Positions 1-7,426 of a stretch of 17,079 bases of DNA are shown here, piece by piece; the stretch's first letter is position 1, and each line of letters starts with the position of its first letter. The translations under genes and the position numbers were made by a program. The notes beneath the pieces are model-generated. The model had not been told where the DNA came from. It did not search any database and saw only the letters and a program-made list of their open reading frames with translations. Source of the DNA: an uncultured Clostridia bacterium (GTDB taxonomy: Bacteria > Bacillota > Clostridia > Lachnospirales > Anaerotignaceae); the NCBI GenBank assembly GCA_910587735.1, contig CAJUNT010000040.1, positions 1-17,079 on the forward strand. The letters run 5' to 3'.

Positions 1-143
1 CTAAAGTAAACTGGTGATAACAATTACAACAACAATATTTTTGATGTCCATATTTGTCTTTTCCATAACGCCAAATAGATTGAGAAAAACAATGAGGACA
101 AGAAACAGAAAAGTCTTTAAAAGTAATTTTTATATTTATGCAT
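1..143 (-). pseudogene. Transposase N-terminal zinc ribbon, partial at window edge and apparently frameshifted
   Basis: Read on the minus strand, this stretch encodes a zinc-ribbon N-terminus: CPHC, then IWRYGKDKYGHQKY, then CCCNC and HQFT. That is the CxxC...GKdkyGxQkYxCxxC pattern typical of insertion-sequence transposases. The frame runs off the left edge. An ATG at 143-141 has a good AGAAAGGAG ribosome binding site at normal spacing, but its frame stops after eight codons. Losing one A from the A5 run at about 131-127 would join this ATG to the zinc-ribbon frame. The copy therefore looks frameshifted near the start, unless an unusual start codon in the zinc-ribbon frame is used. The IS family cannot be assigned from the roughly 45 residues visible. 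The zinc ribbon differs from that of the IS1 element further right, so this is a different element. Confidence 0.6.
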
Positions 144-266
144 AGAAGCAGCTCCTTTCTGGGAGAAAATGTGTTTTATCTAATTTTATTGTACTTCCAA
201 TAAGGAGTTGTTGTCTATATCATTTTAACGTAACAGAACCTTTTTATTTATAAGGGGGAATCATTT

Positions 267-1745
267 ATGAAGTATTTCAAAAAAGCATGTGCTATCGCTA
301 TGGCGTTTACAATGGCAACAGCAGTCATTACAGTGCCAGTGCAAGCAGCGACACTTTATACATCAAATGCACTATATCGTGGAAAATCGGGTATGGATAC
401 CACACAAATCAAATATTTGCAATACAATTTAAGGGGAATGGATTGTTATTATGGTGATATAGATGGCAGTTTTGGTCCAGCTACAGCAGAAGCTGTAAAA
501 AAATATCAAAGAAAATATGGTTTAGATGTAGATGGAAGTGCTGGTCCTCAAACATTAAATTCTATTGTAAGCGAAGTAAAATCAGTACAAAATAAATTGA
601 GAGAATTAGGATATTACAATGATGAGGCAGATGGTGTATTTGGTCCTGGTACAACAGTAGCTGTAAAAGCATTTCAAAGAGATTATGGTTTGAGTGCAGA
701 CGGCTATGTTGGTCCAAATACCATGGAAAAATTACGTTCTGCCTCTCCTAATCAAGGAGCAATAGAAGGTGCAAATAATGCTACAAGTGCAGTAAAGACA
801 ATTTCTGATGGTACTTACAAAATTGAGTCTGCATTAGATAACAATGCTGTTATAGATATTGCAGGAGGACGTAACGGCAATATGGAAAATGTGCAGCTTT
901 GGAAATGGGCTGATGTAGACCAACAGAGATTTCGTGTAAAACATGAAGGTGGCGGTTATTACTCTATTGTTGCAGTACATTCTAATAAAAGCCTAGATGG
1001 AGAAAATAAAGGAGCTTATTCCAATGTATATCAGTATGAGCAAAATAATACAGATATGCAAAGATGGGTATTAGAACCAGCAGGCGGAAACTATTACTAC
1101 ATTAAAAATAAAAGAACAGGGCTTTATTTAGATGCTTGTGATGGAAGAAGCGATAATGGAACAAATGTTTGGTTTTATGAAGGAAATGGAACAGACGCTC
1201 AAAAATGGAAGTTTGTAGAAGTTACCAGTAGTTCAGGCAAAGATAACAATTCTAATGACATAGATAGTAAAATACAAGAATTTGTAAGGATTGCAGAAAG
1301 AGAAGCTGGAGTCAAAGCAGATAGTAATAGAAATGTAAAATACAATAAGTGGTTCGGTATGCCTGGACAACCTTGGTGTGTTATGTTTACTGTTTGGGTA
1401 GCAAATGAAGCAGGTATTCCATTAGAAAAAGGTTCTTCTGCTCAATACGATGTTTCTATAAAATATACAGCAAGTTCTTCAGCTTGTTATAACTGGTGCA
1501 TAGATAATGGAAGGTTTAGTACAACACCAGAAGTAGGCAGCTTAATTTTTATTAAGAATCGAGGCTCTGACAGAAATACATATCCAGCAGAACATACAGG
1601 AATCGTAGTAGGAATTTCAGGAAATAAATTGATTACGGTAGAAGGAAATACAGGTTATGATAGCTATAAATATGGTAAAGTGCAAAGAAAGGAAACACGA
1701 AAAATATCAGATAATAACATATTAGGCTATGGAAGATTATATTAA
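267..1745 (+). CDS. Secreted modular cell-wall hydrolase: 2x PG-binding, ricin-type lectin, CHAP domain
   Basis: A 492-aa secreted protein, started at the ATG behind a strong AAGGGGG ribosome binding site. Residues 1-27 form a signal peptide (KK, hydrophobic core, VPVQA cleavage site). Two peptidoglycan_binding_1 domains follow at about 40-98 and 104-158, each with the DGxFGPxT...VKxFQ...G..G..T signature. Residues about 175-320 form a ricin-type beta-trefoil with QxW-like repeats (LWKW, QRW, QKW), a carbohydrate-binding module. The C-terminus (about 335-492) is a CHAP amidase/endopeptidase domain. C371 in the QPWCVMF motif, H443 in EHTGIV and E459/N461 in VEGN match the expected catalytic Cys-His-Glu/Asn positions. 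By family knowledge, CHAP enzymes cleave peptidoglycan amide or peptide bonds, so this is probably an autolysin or remodelling enzyme. It is first in an operon with two membrane proteins of unknown function. A phage-lysin origin is possible, but the signal peptide and neighbours argue for a chromosomal envelope enzyme. Confidence 0.9.
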   Translation: MKYFKKACAIAMAFTMATAVITVPVQAATLYTSNALYRGKSGMDTTQIKYLQYNLRGMDCYYGDIDGSFGPATAEAVKKYQRKYGLDVDGSAGPQTLNSIVSEVKSVQNKLRELGYYNDEADGVFGPGTTVAVKAFQRDYGLSADGYVGPNTMEKLRSASPNQGAIEGANNATSAVKTISDGTYKIESALDNNAVIDIAGGRNGNMENVQLWKWADVDQQRFRVKHEGGGYYSIVAVHSNKSLDGENKGAYSNVYQYEQNNTDMQRWVLEPAGGNYYYIKNKRTGLYLDACDGRSDNGTNVWFYEGNGTDAQKWKFVEVTSSSGKDNNSNDIDSKIQEFVRIAEREAGVKADSNRNVKYNKWFGMPGQPWCVMFTVWVANEAGIPLEKGSSAQYDVSIKYTASSSACYNWCIDNGRFSTTPEVGSLIFIKNRGSDRNTYPAEHTGIVVGISGNKLITVEGNTGYDSYKYGKVQRKETRKISDNNILGYGRLY

Positions 1746-1759
1746 AAGGAGAGAATATT

Positions 1760-2152
1760 ATGAGAAAGGGAGCTTTTGGCTTTGAACTATGGTTTTATGG
1801 TATCATAGCATTGTTTTGTGTTTGGATAGAGCAACCACTTCTTTTGGCATGCATAACAGGTTTTGTTATGTTTTTAGAAAGAGATGACTGGTTAAATCAT
1901 CAAATGCTATCTATATTCTGTTTTTTAATACTCTTTTTAGTTTTAAGAGAGGGCATTATTACAATTTTTTCTGTTTCTTCTATTATGCCAGGAATAGATA
2001 TTTCTGTAGCAAACAGTTTAAAAACACTGACATATTTTGTACTTGATATTATAAAATTTGTAATTGTGATTATGTCCTACGGAAAAATGAAAAATGGAAA
2101 GAGTGTAGAATTTCCAATTGCTTCTGCAATCATAAGAAAGATATATACATAA
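1760..2152 (+). CDS. Small polytopic membrane protein, function unknown
   Basis: A 130-aa protein starting 15 nt after the hydrolase gene, with an AAAAGGAGAG ribosome binding site. It has three or four hydrophobic segments, at about 10-35 (FYGIIALFCVWIEQPLLLAC), 48-72 (MLSIFCFLILFLVLREGIIT) and 88-107 (YFVLDIIKFVIVIMSYGKM). A short charged loop between them contains ERDDWLNHQ. The overall shape (a charged RDD-like turn followed by further helices) is loosely like DUF4870/Tic20-type small membrane proteins, but no diagnostic motif can be seen and I do not assign a family. Tight spacing on both sides indicates co-transcription with the wall hydrolase and the anchored protein downstream. Confidence 0.75.
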   Translation: MRKGAFGFELWFYGIIALFCVWIEQPLLLACITGFVMFLERDDWLNHQMLSIFCFLILFLVLREGIITIFSVSSIMPGIDISVANSLKTLTYFVLDIIKFVIVIMSYGKMKNGKSVEFPIASAIIRKIYT

Positions 2153-2169
2153 GGGAGGATATATAAGGA

Positions 2170-3420
2170 ATGTCAGAAAAGAAAAATGATATGCTTACAC
2201 CACCTGTTTCGGAAAGTTTTCTAACCAAAAAAGAAGAATTTCAAAAAGAAGAACAGAAGGAAAAAGAAATCGAAAAAGAAAAAACGAATGTATCAAAATC
2301 AAAACTTCCTAAAGTACCTAATATCAATAAAAATTATATATTATTTAGTATTGGTATTTGTCTATTGATTGTGATAGCAATTGTTTTTACTATGAATAAA
2401 AAAGTAAAAATAGATATTCAAAAATATAATACCGTTTCTTTTTACGGCATAGATGGAAAAGGTACTGCAAATTGTGATTTGAATTACGAAGGAGTAAAAA
2501 ATGAAATAATAAAAAAAGAAGATGACAAAAAAATAGCATCAAAAACAATATTCCTAAACACATTATATACTACCATAACACCAAATACTGACCTTTCTAA
2601 TGATGATGAAATTACAGTTAAAGTTATTTATGATAAAGAGGTAGCCAAAGAAGCAGGCATAACTTTATTGAAAGATAGTTATGTTGTAAAAGTAAAAGAT
2701 TTGCTTATTGCAGAAAAAGTTGACCCCTTTCAGGGATTAGAAGTGTCTTTTATGGGTACACAGCCATACGGTTCTTTTGTAGTAAATACAAATCAATGTC
2801 ATGATTTTGTTAAAAAATATGTCGATTTTAGCACAGAAGAAGATGGCAGTTTATCAAATGGACAAAAAATAACGGTATCTGCTACTTATTCTGATTATGA
2901 TGCAGAATCTGCAATTGTAAATATTGTATCCAATCAAAAAAGCTATACCGTTTCGGGATTAGATGCATATTTAACCTCATTTGATAATGTTGATTTCAGT
3001 ACACTCAAACAAGAAGTTTCTGATGCTGTAGAGGCTATGGTAGCTGAAAAGAGTGATAGTATGTATTTTGCCAATATATATTTAGGTACAGATGGAAGTA
3101 TTCAAAAGGTAACACCAAAGGATATTTATTTAGTATCATTAAAAGAAAATAGACAAAAGAAAAATACATTTAACTATTTATACTTTTTTTATGAAGCGGA
3201 TTGTATAGAAAGTTCAGGAGATTATAAAAAAATATACTTTGTCATAGAAGTAAAAGATGTCATAGTAGATAGCCAAGGAGGTTTACATTGGAATACAAAA
3301 TTAAGTTATGATAGTAGCAAAAAGGCAGATGTGCTTGTTCCAAGTCTTGTCACTGCAAAAAAATCAGATTATAATATAACACTTTATAAAGACGAAACAA
3401 CAGAACAAAAGCAGGAATAA
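2170..3420 (+). CDS. Single-span membrane-anchored protein with large extracytoplasmic region
   Basis: A 416-aa protein starting 17 nt after the preceding gene, behind a GGGAGG ribosome binding site. Residues 1-54 are a cytoplasmic, highly charged Lys/Glu-rich tail (KEEFQKEEQKEKEIEKEK). Residues 55-75 are one transmembrane helix, and about 340 residues are predicted outside. The outer part begins with YNTVSFYGIDGKGTANC and then a second, similar stretch (FQGLEVSFMGTQPYGSFVVN). This suggests two related beta-rich modules of the kind seen outside the membrane in many Firmicute zinc-ribbon/TcaA-like anchored proteins. Here no N-terminal zinc ribbon is present; the charged tail takes its place. 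It is the last gene of the operon and is followed by a strong terminator. Function unknown; a sensor, scaffold or partner of the secreted hydrolase is an inference only. Confidence 0.75.
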   Translation: MSEKKNDMLTPPVSESFLTKKEEFQKEEQKEKEIEKEKTNVSKSKLPKVPNINKNYILFSIGICLLIVIAIVFTMNKKVKIDIQKYNTVSFYGIDGKGTANCDLNYEGVKNEIIKKEDDKKIASKTIFLNTLYTTITPNTDLSNDDEITVKVIYDKEVAKEAGITLLKDSYVVKVKDLLIAEKVDPFQGLEVSFMGTQPYGSFVVNTNQCHDFVKKYVDFSTEEDGSLSNGQKITVSATYSDYDAESAIVNIVSNQKSYTVSGLDAYLTSFDNVDFSTLKQEVSDAVEAMVAEKSDSMYFANIYLGTDGSIQKVTPKDIYLVSLKENRQKKNTFNYLYFFYEADCIESSGDYKKIYFVIEVKDVIVDSQGGLHWNTKLSYDSSKKADVLVPSLVTAKKSDYNITLYKDETTEQKQE

Positions 3421-3504
3421 TCATTACAGCCATAGAAAATTTAAGAAATACAAAGTAATTAGAATAAAATAGATAAAAAATTAATTTTTGAAAATTTAGA
3501 ACTG

Positions 3505-3534
3505 AAAAAGCAGACATCTATAGTCTGCTTTTTT
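3505..3534 (+). terminator. Rho-independent terminator of the hydrolase operon
   Basis: A perfect 11-bp stem (AAAAAGCAGAC at 3505-3515 pairing with GTCTGCTTTTT at 3523-3533) with a 7-nt loop, ending in a T tract. It sits 85 nt after the stop of the third operon gene and just ahead of the ribosome binding site of the SLH gene. It separates the two transcription units, and the A-rich left arm means it could also work on the other strand. Confidence 0.85.
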
Positions 3535-3548
3535 AGAAAGGAGATTAT

Positions 3549-4943
3549 ATGAAACGATATTTCGCTTTACTTTTTATTATTTTTACATTAACAATAAATA
3601 CTACTGTTTCTGCAAAAACTTTTGTGGATATCAATACTGTACCATGGCAAGGAGCAAAAAGCTATATTTATGAAGCAGTAGAACTTGGTATTATGAATGG
3701 GGATAACAAAACACAAAAATTTCGTCCAAGAGATAATGTAACTTATTGTGAACTTGTACAAACAATGTACAATGTTTTGAAAAAAACAGATTATTTATGT
3801 GGACGTTGTGATACAGAAGAAATGATTGAAGATTGGAGAGATGTTTTAGAATTTTTTAACATACCAAAATGGGCTTATGAAAGTGTATCCTACAGTTTAC
3901 GACATGGATTTGTCACAGTTGCAGATATTCCCAATTTTATGGAAGGTAAAAAACAACAATATGCCAACAGAGAAAATACCGCTGTTGCTTTTGGAAAAGC
4001 TGTAGCTTTAGCATATGATTTAGATTTTAATACATCTATTTCTTATTATGATAAAAATCAAATTGCAAGCACTTCTGCTCCTTATGTTGGTTTATTAAAT
4101 GATTTAGGTGTTATGAAAGGAAGAAGTGAACATATGTTTTATCCCAAACAGCAAATCAACAGAGCAGAATTAGCTGTTTTAAGTTGTAATGCCTATAATG
4201 CTATGAAAAAAGAACAAACGATTGAGATTGATGAAGACGATATGATAGCGTGGTTGTTTGAGCAAGGTTTAATAGAGTGGCTGACACCACAAGTTACTAC
4301 TTCAGATGGTTGGACAGTGATTACCGCAGAAGGAGAAGCTACCTTTTTTGGAGATATAGATAATAAAAAGACTCAAACGTCAAATCATAATCAAAATAAT
4401 CGTGATTATAATGATGACAACAGACAAAATAACTACAATAGTAGCTATGATGATGATAACAGACAGAATAGCTATAATAATAGCTATGATGATGATAACA
4501 GACAGGATAGCTACAATAACAGATATGATGACGAAAGACAAGATAGCTACAATAACAGCTATGATGATGAAAGACAGGATAACTACAATAACAGCTATGA
4601 TGATGACGAAAGACAGGATAACTACAATAACAGATATGATGATGACGAAAGACAAGATAGCTACAATGATAGAGACGATGATGATGACAATAGACAAGAT
4701 AGCTATAATGACAGAGACGATGATGATGACAATAGACAAGATAGCTACAATGACAGATATGATGATGACGAAAAACAGGATAGCTACAATGATAGATATG
4801 ATGATGACGAAAAACAGGATAGCTACAACAACAGATATGATGACGATGACAACAGGCAAGAGGATGACGATATACAAGAGGATGAACCAGAAGAAGAATT
4901 TCGACAGGATGAAACTGGAGATATTTATGTTGTAACAAAATAA
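3549..4943 (+). CDS. S-layer homology (SLH) protein with long acidic repeat tail
   Basis: A 464-aa secreted protein with a good ribosome binding site (AGAAAGGAGATT) before its ATG. Residues 1-23 are a signal peptide ending TVSAK. Three SLH-type units follow at about 24-78, 105-160 and 168-222. They carry the typical FxDIxxxxW...I..A.elGIMnG, ..FrPrdnvTr.E and ..P.q.inRAELA patterns. SLH triplets bind secondary cell-wall polymers, so the protein should sit on the cell surface. From residue 292 the chain becomes 11 tandem RQDSYNNRYDDD-like units (144 aa), then a very acidic tail (QEDEPEEEF). There is no C-terminal catalytic domain. The tail could be a Ca2+-binding or extended surface spacer, but that is inference. 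It is the first gene of a probable six-gene operon ending near 7365. Confidence 0.88.
   Translation: MKRYFALLFIIFTLTINTTVSAKTFVDINTVPWQGAKSYIYEAVELGIMNGDNKTQKFRPRDNVTYCELVQTMYNVLKKTDYLCGRCDTEEMIEDWRDVLEFFNIPKWAYESVSYSLRHGFVTVADIPNFMEGKKQQYANRENTAVAFGKAVALAYDLDFNTSISYYDKNQIASTSAPYVGLLNDLGVMKGRSEHMFYPKQQINRAELAVLSCNAYNAMKKEQTIEIDEDDMIAWLFEQGLIEWLTPQVTTSDGWTVITAEGEATFFGDIDNKKTQTSNHNQNNRDYNDDNRQNNYNSSYDDDNRQNSYNNSYDDDNRQDSYNNRYDDERQDSYNNSYDDERQDNYNNSYDDDERQDNYNNRYDDDERQDSYNDRDDDDDNRQDSYNDRDDDDDNRQDSYNDRYDDDEKQDSYNDRYDDDEKQDSYNNRYDDDDNRQEDDDIQEDEPEEEFRQDETGDIYVVTK
4422..4853 (+). repeat. Coding tandem repeat, 11 units of 36-42 bp (12-14 aa)
   Basis: Eleven head-to-tail units within the SLH gene. 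Each begins RQ (or KQ) and reads approximately RQDSYNNRYDDD plus E or N. Unit lengths in residues are 13,13,12,12,13,13,14,14,13,13,14, which sums to exactly the 144 codons of the interval. Two adjacent 14-residue units (RQDSYNDRDDDDDN) are identical in protein sequence. Length differences come from whole GAT/GAC codons, so the frame is kept. The low-complexity composition creates long spurious open frames on both strands. Confidence 0.95.
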
Positions 4944-4998
4944 AAGACAAATGATTTGCTAAAATCACGTTAGTATGTACAAAAAAGAAGGGGAGACG

Positions 4999-5955
4999 TT
5001 GACCACATCAGAATTAAAAAAATATATCAGCAATATCTATCAAATGGAAATTGCTTTGTATACACAAAGAAAAATTTACAATAATATTCAAAATAAAATT
5101 GACAAATTGGGACAATATCAAGGAGAAGCATTATTGCCCTTAAAAGAAGTAAGAGAAATCAAAAATATAGGGCAAAAAATTTTATATTTTATAGGTGATA
5201 TATTAATGGGTATATTGGGTGGTATACTAGGTGCTTTGTATGGTGCTTTATATAGTATAATACCTTGTATTATCATAGGAATAGTTCTAGCTGTTTGTAC
5301 ACCATTAACTTTGAAACAGAGTTTAATGGGTATTGCTGTTTTAGGATTTATGCTAATAGTAATATGGTTAATACTGTCTATATTTTTTATGGCAACAGAT
5401 GATAAGGAAAAGAAAAAAGAAAATGAAAAATTACAAAAGTTAAACCAAGAGATTACGCAAAGAAATGCTGAAAAGGAAGGGTTTTATAATCGAAAAATGG
5501 CTTTACTGAATCAAGAATTAAATATTGTGGCACAAGCCCATACAAAAATGAGCAATACATTAAATCTGTATTACCAAAGAGGTATTATTTTTCCAAAATA
5601 CAGAAACTTTGTTGCAGTCAGTTCTTTTCATGAGTATTTGTCATCAGGAAGGTGCAGCCGTTTAGATGGACATGAAGGTGCTTATAATATATTTGAAAGT
5701 GAAATCAGACAAAACATGATTATATGTAAATTAGATGAAGTTGTAAGAAAATTAGATACTATACAAGATAATCAATATATGATGTACTCAGCCATTCGAC
5801 AAAGTAATCAAAAAAGTGATAGTGTTCTGAAAGCACTTGATAATGCAACAGACCATCTTCAAGCAATAGAAAGCAATACTACAGTTTCTGCTTATAATAG
5901 TAATATCATTGCCCAAAATACAGAGTTTTTAACATGGCTGGAAATTCTAAAATAA
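4999..5955 (+). CDS. Multispan membrane protein with flanking coiled coils, function unknown
   Basis: I prefer the TTG at 4999 (318 aa). It has a GAAGGGGAG ribosome binding site just upstream, whereas the in-frame ATG at 4975 (326 aa) has none. Residues about 5-45 are a helical, Gln/Lys-rich coiled-coil-like segment. About 60-132 hold two or three transmembrane spans, the first Gly-rich with a GxxxG-like pattern (MGILGGILGALYGALY). Residues about 135-180 form a second Lys/Glu/Asn coiled coil. The C-terminal domain is soluble, with the striking stretch FPKYRNFVAVSSFHEYLSSG, RCSRLDGHEGAYNI, and an amphipathic heptad-like end. I have a sense of seeing similar C-terminal domains in Firmicute hypothetical proteins but know no function. 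It lies between the SLH gene and the Cys-rich gene without a terminator, so it is likely in the same operon. Confidence 0.75.
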   Translation: MTTSELKKYISNIYQMEIALYTQRKIYNNIQNKIDKLGQYQGEALLPLKEVREIKNIGQKILYFIGDILMGILGGILGALYGALYSIIPCIIIGIVLAVCTPLTLKQSLMGIAVLGFMLIVIWLILSIFFMATDDKEKKKENEKLQKLNQEITQRNAEKEGFYNRKMALLNQELNIVAQAHTKMSNTLNLYYQRGIIFPKYRNFVAVSSFHEYLSSGRCSRLDGHEGAYNIFESEIRQNMIICKLDEVVRKLDTIQDNQYMMYSAIRQSNQKSDSVLKALDNATDHLQAIESNTTVSAYNSNIIAQNTEFLTWLEILK

Positions 5956-5985
5956 ATAAAATTACATAGAAAGAGAGGTATTTAT

Positions 5986-6378
5986 ATGGCTTCCAAGCAA
6001 CAACTGAAAGAAGCAAATTATGTACATTATGATGATTATAAAGAAGGGAGAAATCATTGTGGATTTGGCTGTGATTATTCAAAAGTAATTAGAGATGATA
6101 TAACAGACGAAAAATACCGATATTGTACAAAACTTCAAATGTATGTTGGAGATTATGATTTATGTAAGTACTACAATGATGAAGAAATGATGGGGCTTAT
6201 TACACAAATGGCAAACTTTATACAAGAAGAGGATGAAGTAGTATTAGATCTTATACAAAAAGAAAATGAAATGGAATCAAATCCAATACAAAAAGTGGAA
6301 GTGAAAAAGAAAAATCATTGGATAACCATACTTATCATTATTTGTATTTGTGTATTCATTTACATACGAATGAAATAG
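5986..6378 (+). CDS. Tail-anchored small Cys-rich protein
   Basis: A 130-aa protein with an AGAGAGG ribosome binding site 30 nt after the previous gene. Residues 20-63 hold a four-cysteine array: C25-x3-C29, then YC47, then C60 followed by KYY. This looks like a metal-binding or disulfide knuckle. The middle (64-105) is acidic and helical. Residues about 111-127 are a hydrophobic helix (ITILIIICICVFIYI) ending in RMK, which predicts a C-terminal membrane anchor with the Cys domain in the cytoplasm. There is no signal peptide. The cysteine pattern closely resembles that of the 63-aa protein at the end of the operon, which suggests a shared small fold. Function unknown. Confidence 0.72.
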   Translation: MASKQQLKEANYVHYDDYKEGRNHCGFGCDYSKVIRDDITDEKYRYCTKLQMYVGDYDLCKYYNDEEMMGLITQMANFIQEEDEVVLDLIQKENEMESNPIQKVEVKKKNHWITILIIICICVFIYIRMK

Positions 6379-6426
6379 TATAGAGATTTCAAGTAAACAG
6401 GATTATGAGAAAGGAAGAAAATCGAA

Positions 6427-6648
6427 ATGGAAAATTTTTGGGTTCAATTACTTATTATTGCAGTATATTCCTTTTTTGCAATACGATGGGGATTTCGATT
6501 TGTCAATGGACGATGGGCTTGGCTTGAAAAGCCAAACCGTAAAATATTAAAAAGAATTATATCTTTTGTAGTAGGATATTTTTTAGTTGGGTTCTATTTT
6601 CTTGCAAAATGTTTACAATTTGTCTTTACATTTTTTGAACAAAAATGA
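6427..6648 (+). CDS. 73-aa two-TM small membrane protein
   Basis: A short ORF with a GAAAGGAAG ribosome binding site. Two hydrophobic helices (about 4-20 and 45-68) are separated by a basic, aromatic loop (WGFRFVNGRWAWLEKPNRK), a hairpin topology with a cytoplasmic or extracytoplasmic loop that cannot be decided here. No recognised family. It is 12 nt upstream of the JAMM protease gene, so the two are almost certainly co-transcribed. Confidence 0.65.
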   Translation: MENFWVQLLIIAVYSFFAIRWGFRFVNGRWAWLEKPNRKILKRIISFVVGYFLVGFYFLAKCLQFVFTFFEQK

Positions 6649-6660
6649 TTCGGTGAAACA

Positions 6661-7083
6661 ATGAAGATATTACATAATACATTAAAGGAAATTTTATTAA
6701 ATGTTCCGTATGCTCCGCCTGAAACTGGTGGAATATTGGGAGGGAAAAAAGGTATCATTTCGATTTATATGATTGATTATGGTATAGAAACTATAAATCA
6801 TTATGACCATTATTTCCCTGATTTACAGAAAATTAATCAAACAATTCATCAATGGGAAAAATCAGAAATTGATTTTTATGGAATTTTTCATACACATTTT
6901 CCAGGTGGTGACGAGTTATCACGAGGAGATAAGAAATATATCTCAAAAATTATGAAGGTTATGCCAACTGAAATCGACAAACTTTTTTTCCCAATCATAT
7001 TGCCCCAAAAAATGATAGGATATCAAGCAGAGAGATATGACTCAGAAGTTTATATCTCTCGTGATGATATAAAAATAATATAA
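6661..7083 (+). CDS. JAMM/MPN-type (Prok-JAB) zinc metalloprotease
   Basis: A 140-aa single-domain protein with a complete JAMM signature. E21 lies in PETGGILGG, then H77-x-H79-x7-S87-x2-D90 (HTHFPGGDELSRGD), preceded by the usual hydrophobic strand FYGIF. By family knowledge these residues bind the catalytic zinc. The fold is shared with RadC and with eukaryotic isopeptidases such as Rpn11/AMSH; prokaryotic members cut ubiquitin-like tails, process sulfur carriers or act in phage tails. Nothing in this operon resembles an E1, E2 or ubiquitin-like protein. The gene sits between a two-TM mini-protein and a Cys-rich mini-protein, 12 and 16 nt away. There is no signal peptide, so it is cytosolic. 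The substrate is unknown. The start is supported by spacing and conservation rather than by a strong ribosome binding site (only TCGGTGA upstream). Confidence 0.85.
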   Translation: MKILHNTLKEILLNVPYAPPETGGILGGKKGIISIYMIDYGIETINHYDHYFPDLQKINQTIHQWEKSEIDFYGIFHTHFPGGDELSRGDKKYISKIMKVMPTEIDKLFFPIILPQKMIGYQAERYDSEVYISRDDIKII

Positions 7084-7099
7084 AACGGAGGTCATTTTT

Positions 7100-7291
7100 A
7101 TGAAAGAAGAAAACAAAAAAACATCTAAAATTGTTATTCCACAAGGTTGTTTTTGTGGAGGAAATTGTGCAGACTGTGTTTATTATGAACCTCGTAATAC
7201 AGATTCTCATGGACGTGGTTACTGTAATCATTATGGCAGTCACTATTATCCTTCAGAAAGAAATGGTTGTTTTTATTACAAAGAATTGTAA
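7100..7291 (+). CDS. 63-aa Cys-rich protein, probable zinc- or metal-binding
   Basis: A short ORF behind a good ACGGAGG ribosome binding site, 16 nt after the JAMM gene. It has six cysteines: C17-x-C19, C23-x2-C26 followed by VYYE, YC42, and C57 followed by FYY. Aromatic Tyr/Phe residues fill the spaces, with SHGRGYCNHYG in the middle. The C...YC-x(12-14)-C-x-YY fingerprint is shared with the 130-aa protein at 5986, but here there is no membrane anchor. The protein is followed by a terminator, so it closes the operon. A structural zinc knuckle or a redox protein are both plausible; no function is recognised. Confidence 0.7.
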   Translation: MKEENKKTSKIVIPQGCFCGGNCADCVYYEPRNTDSHGRGYCNHYGSHYYPSERNGCFYYKEL

Positions 7292-7304
7292 TATTTGAGA
7301 AAAT

Positions 7305-7365
7305 AAGCTGATGTTTCGATTCCATTTTTAGGAAGAAAAGTAATCTAACATCAGCTTTTCTTTTT
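7305..7365 (+). terminator. Terminator of the SLH-JAMM operon
   Basis: An 11-bp perfect stem (AAGCTGATGTT at 7305-7315 with AACATCAGCTT at 7347-7357) closes a 31-nt loop and runs into TTCTTTTT. The loop is long, and an inner ATTCC/GGAAG pairing may fold within it. It lies 13 nt after the last stop codon of the operon. Confidence 0.75.
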
Positions 7366-7402
7366 AAAAATTTTCTTGATGGAATATACAAAAACTGATA
7401 AA

Positions 7403-7426
7403 AACCATAGTACTATAAATATGGTT
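7403..7426. promoter_or_regulatory. Short inverted repeat upstream of the lipoprotein gene
   Basis: AACCATA (7403-7409) and TATGGTT (7420-7426) form a 7-bp inverted repeat with a 10-nt centre holding GTACTATAAA. It overlaps a possible -10 element (TATAAA) upstream of the lipoprotein start at 7463. It could be an operator or a chance repeat in AT-rich DNA. Confidence 0.25.

Noticed and set aside
189..217. Possible promoter (TTGTAC plus a CTATAT-like box) for the wall hydrolase
   Set aside because: Spacing and -10 match are poor; a promoter must exist in 150-260 but I cannot place it.
4422..4853. Regular repeats that might be read as a CRISPR array
   Set aside because: The units are contiguous with no unique spacers, and they encode an in-frame protein repeat.
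4339..4968. Long open frames of 165-209 codons on the minus strand and 177 codons in another plus frame across the SLH repeats
   Set aside because: They mirror the low-complexity GAT/AAC/AGA repeat (products are almost only I, V, M or H, Y, C) and have no ribosome binding sites; they are by-products of the repeat.
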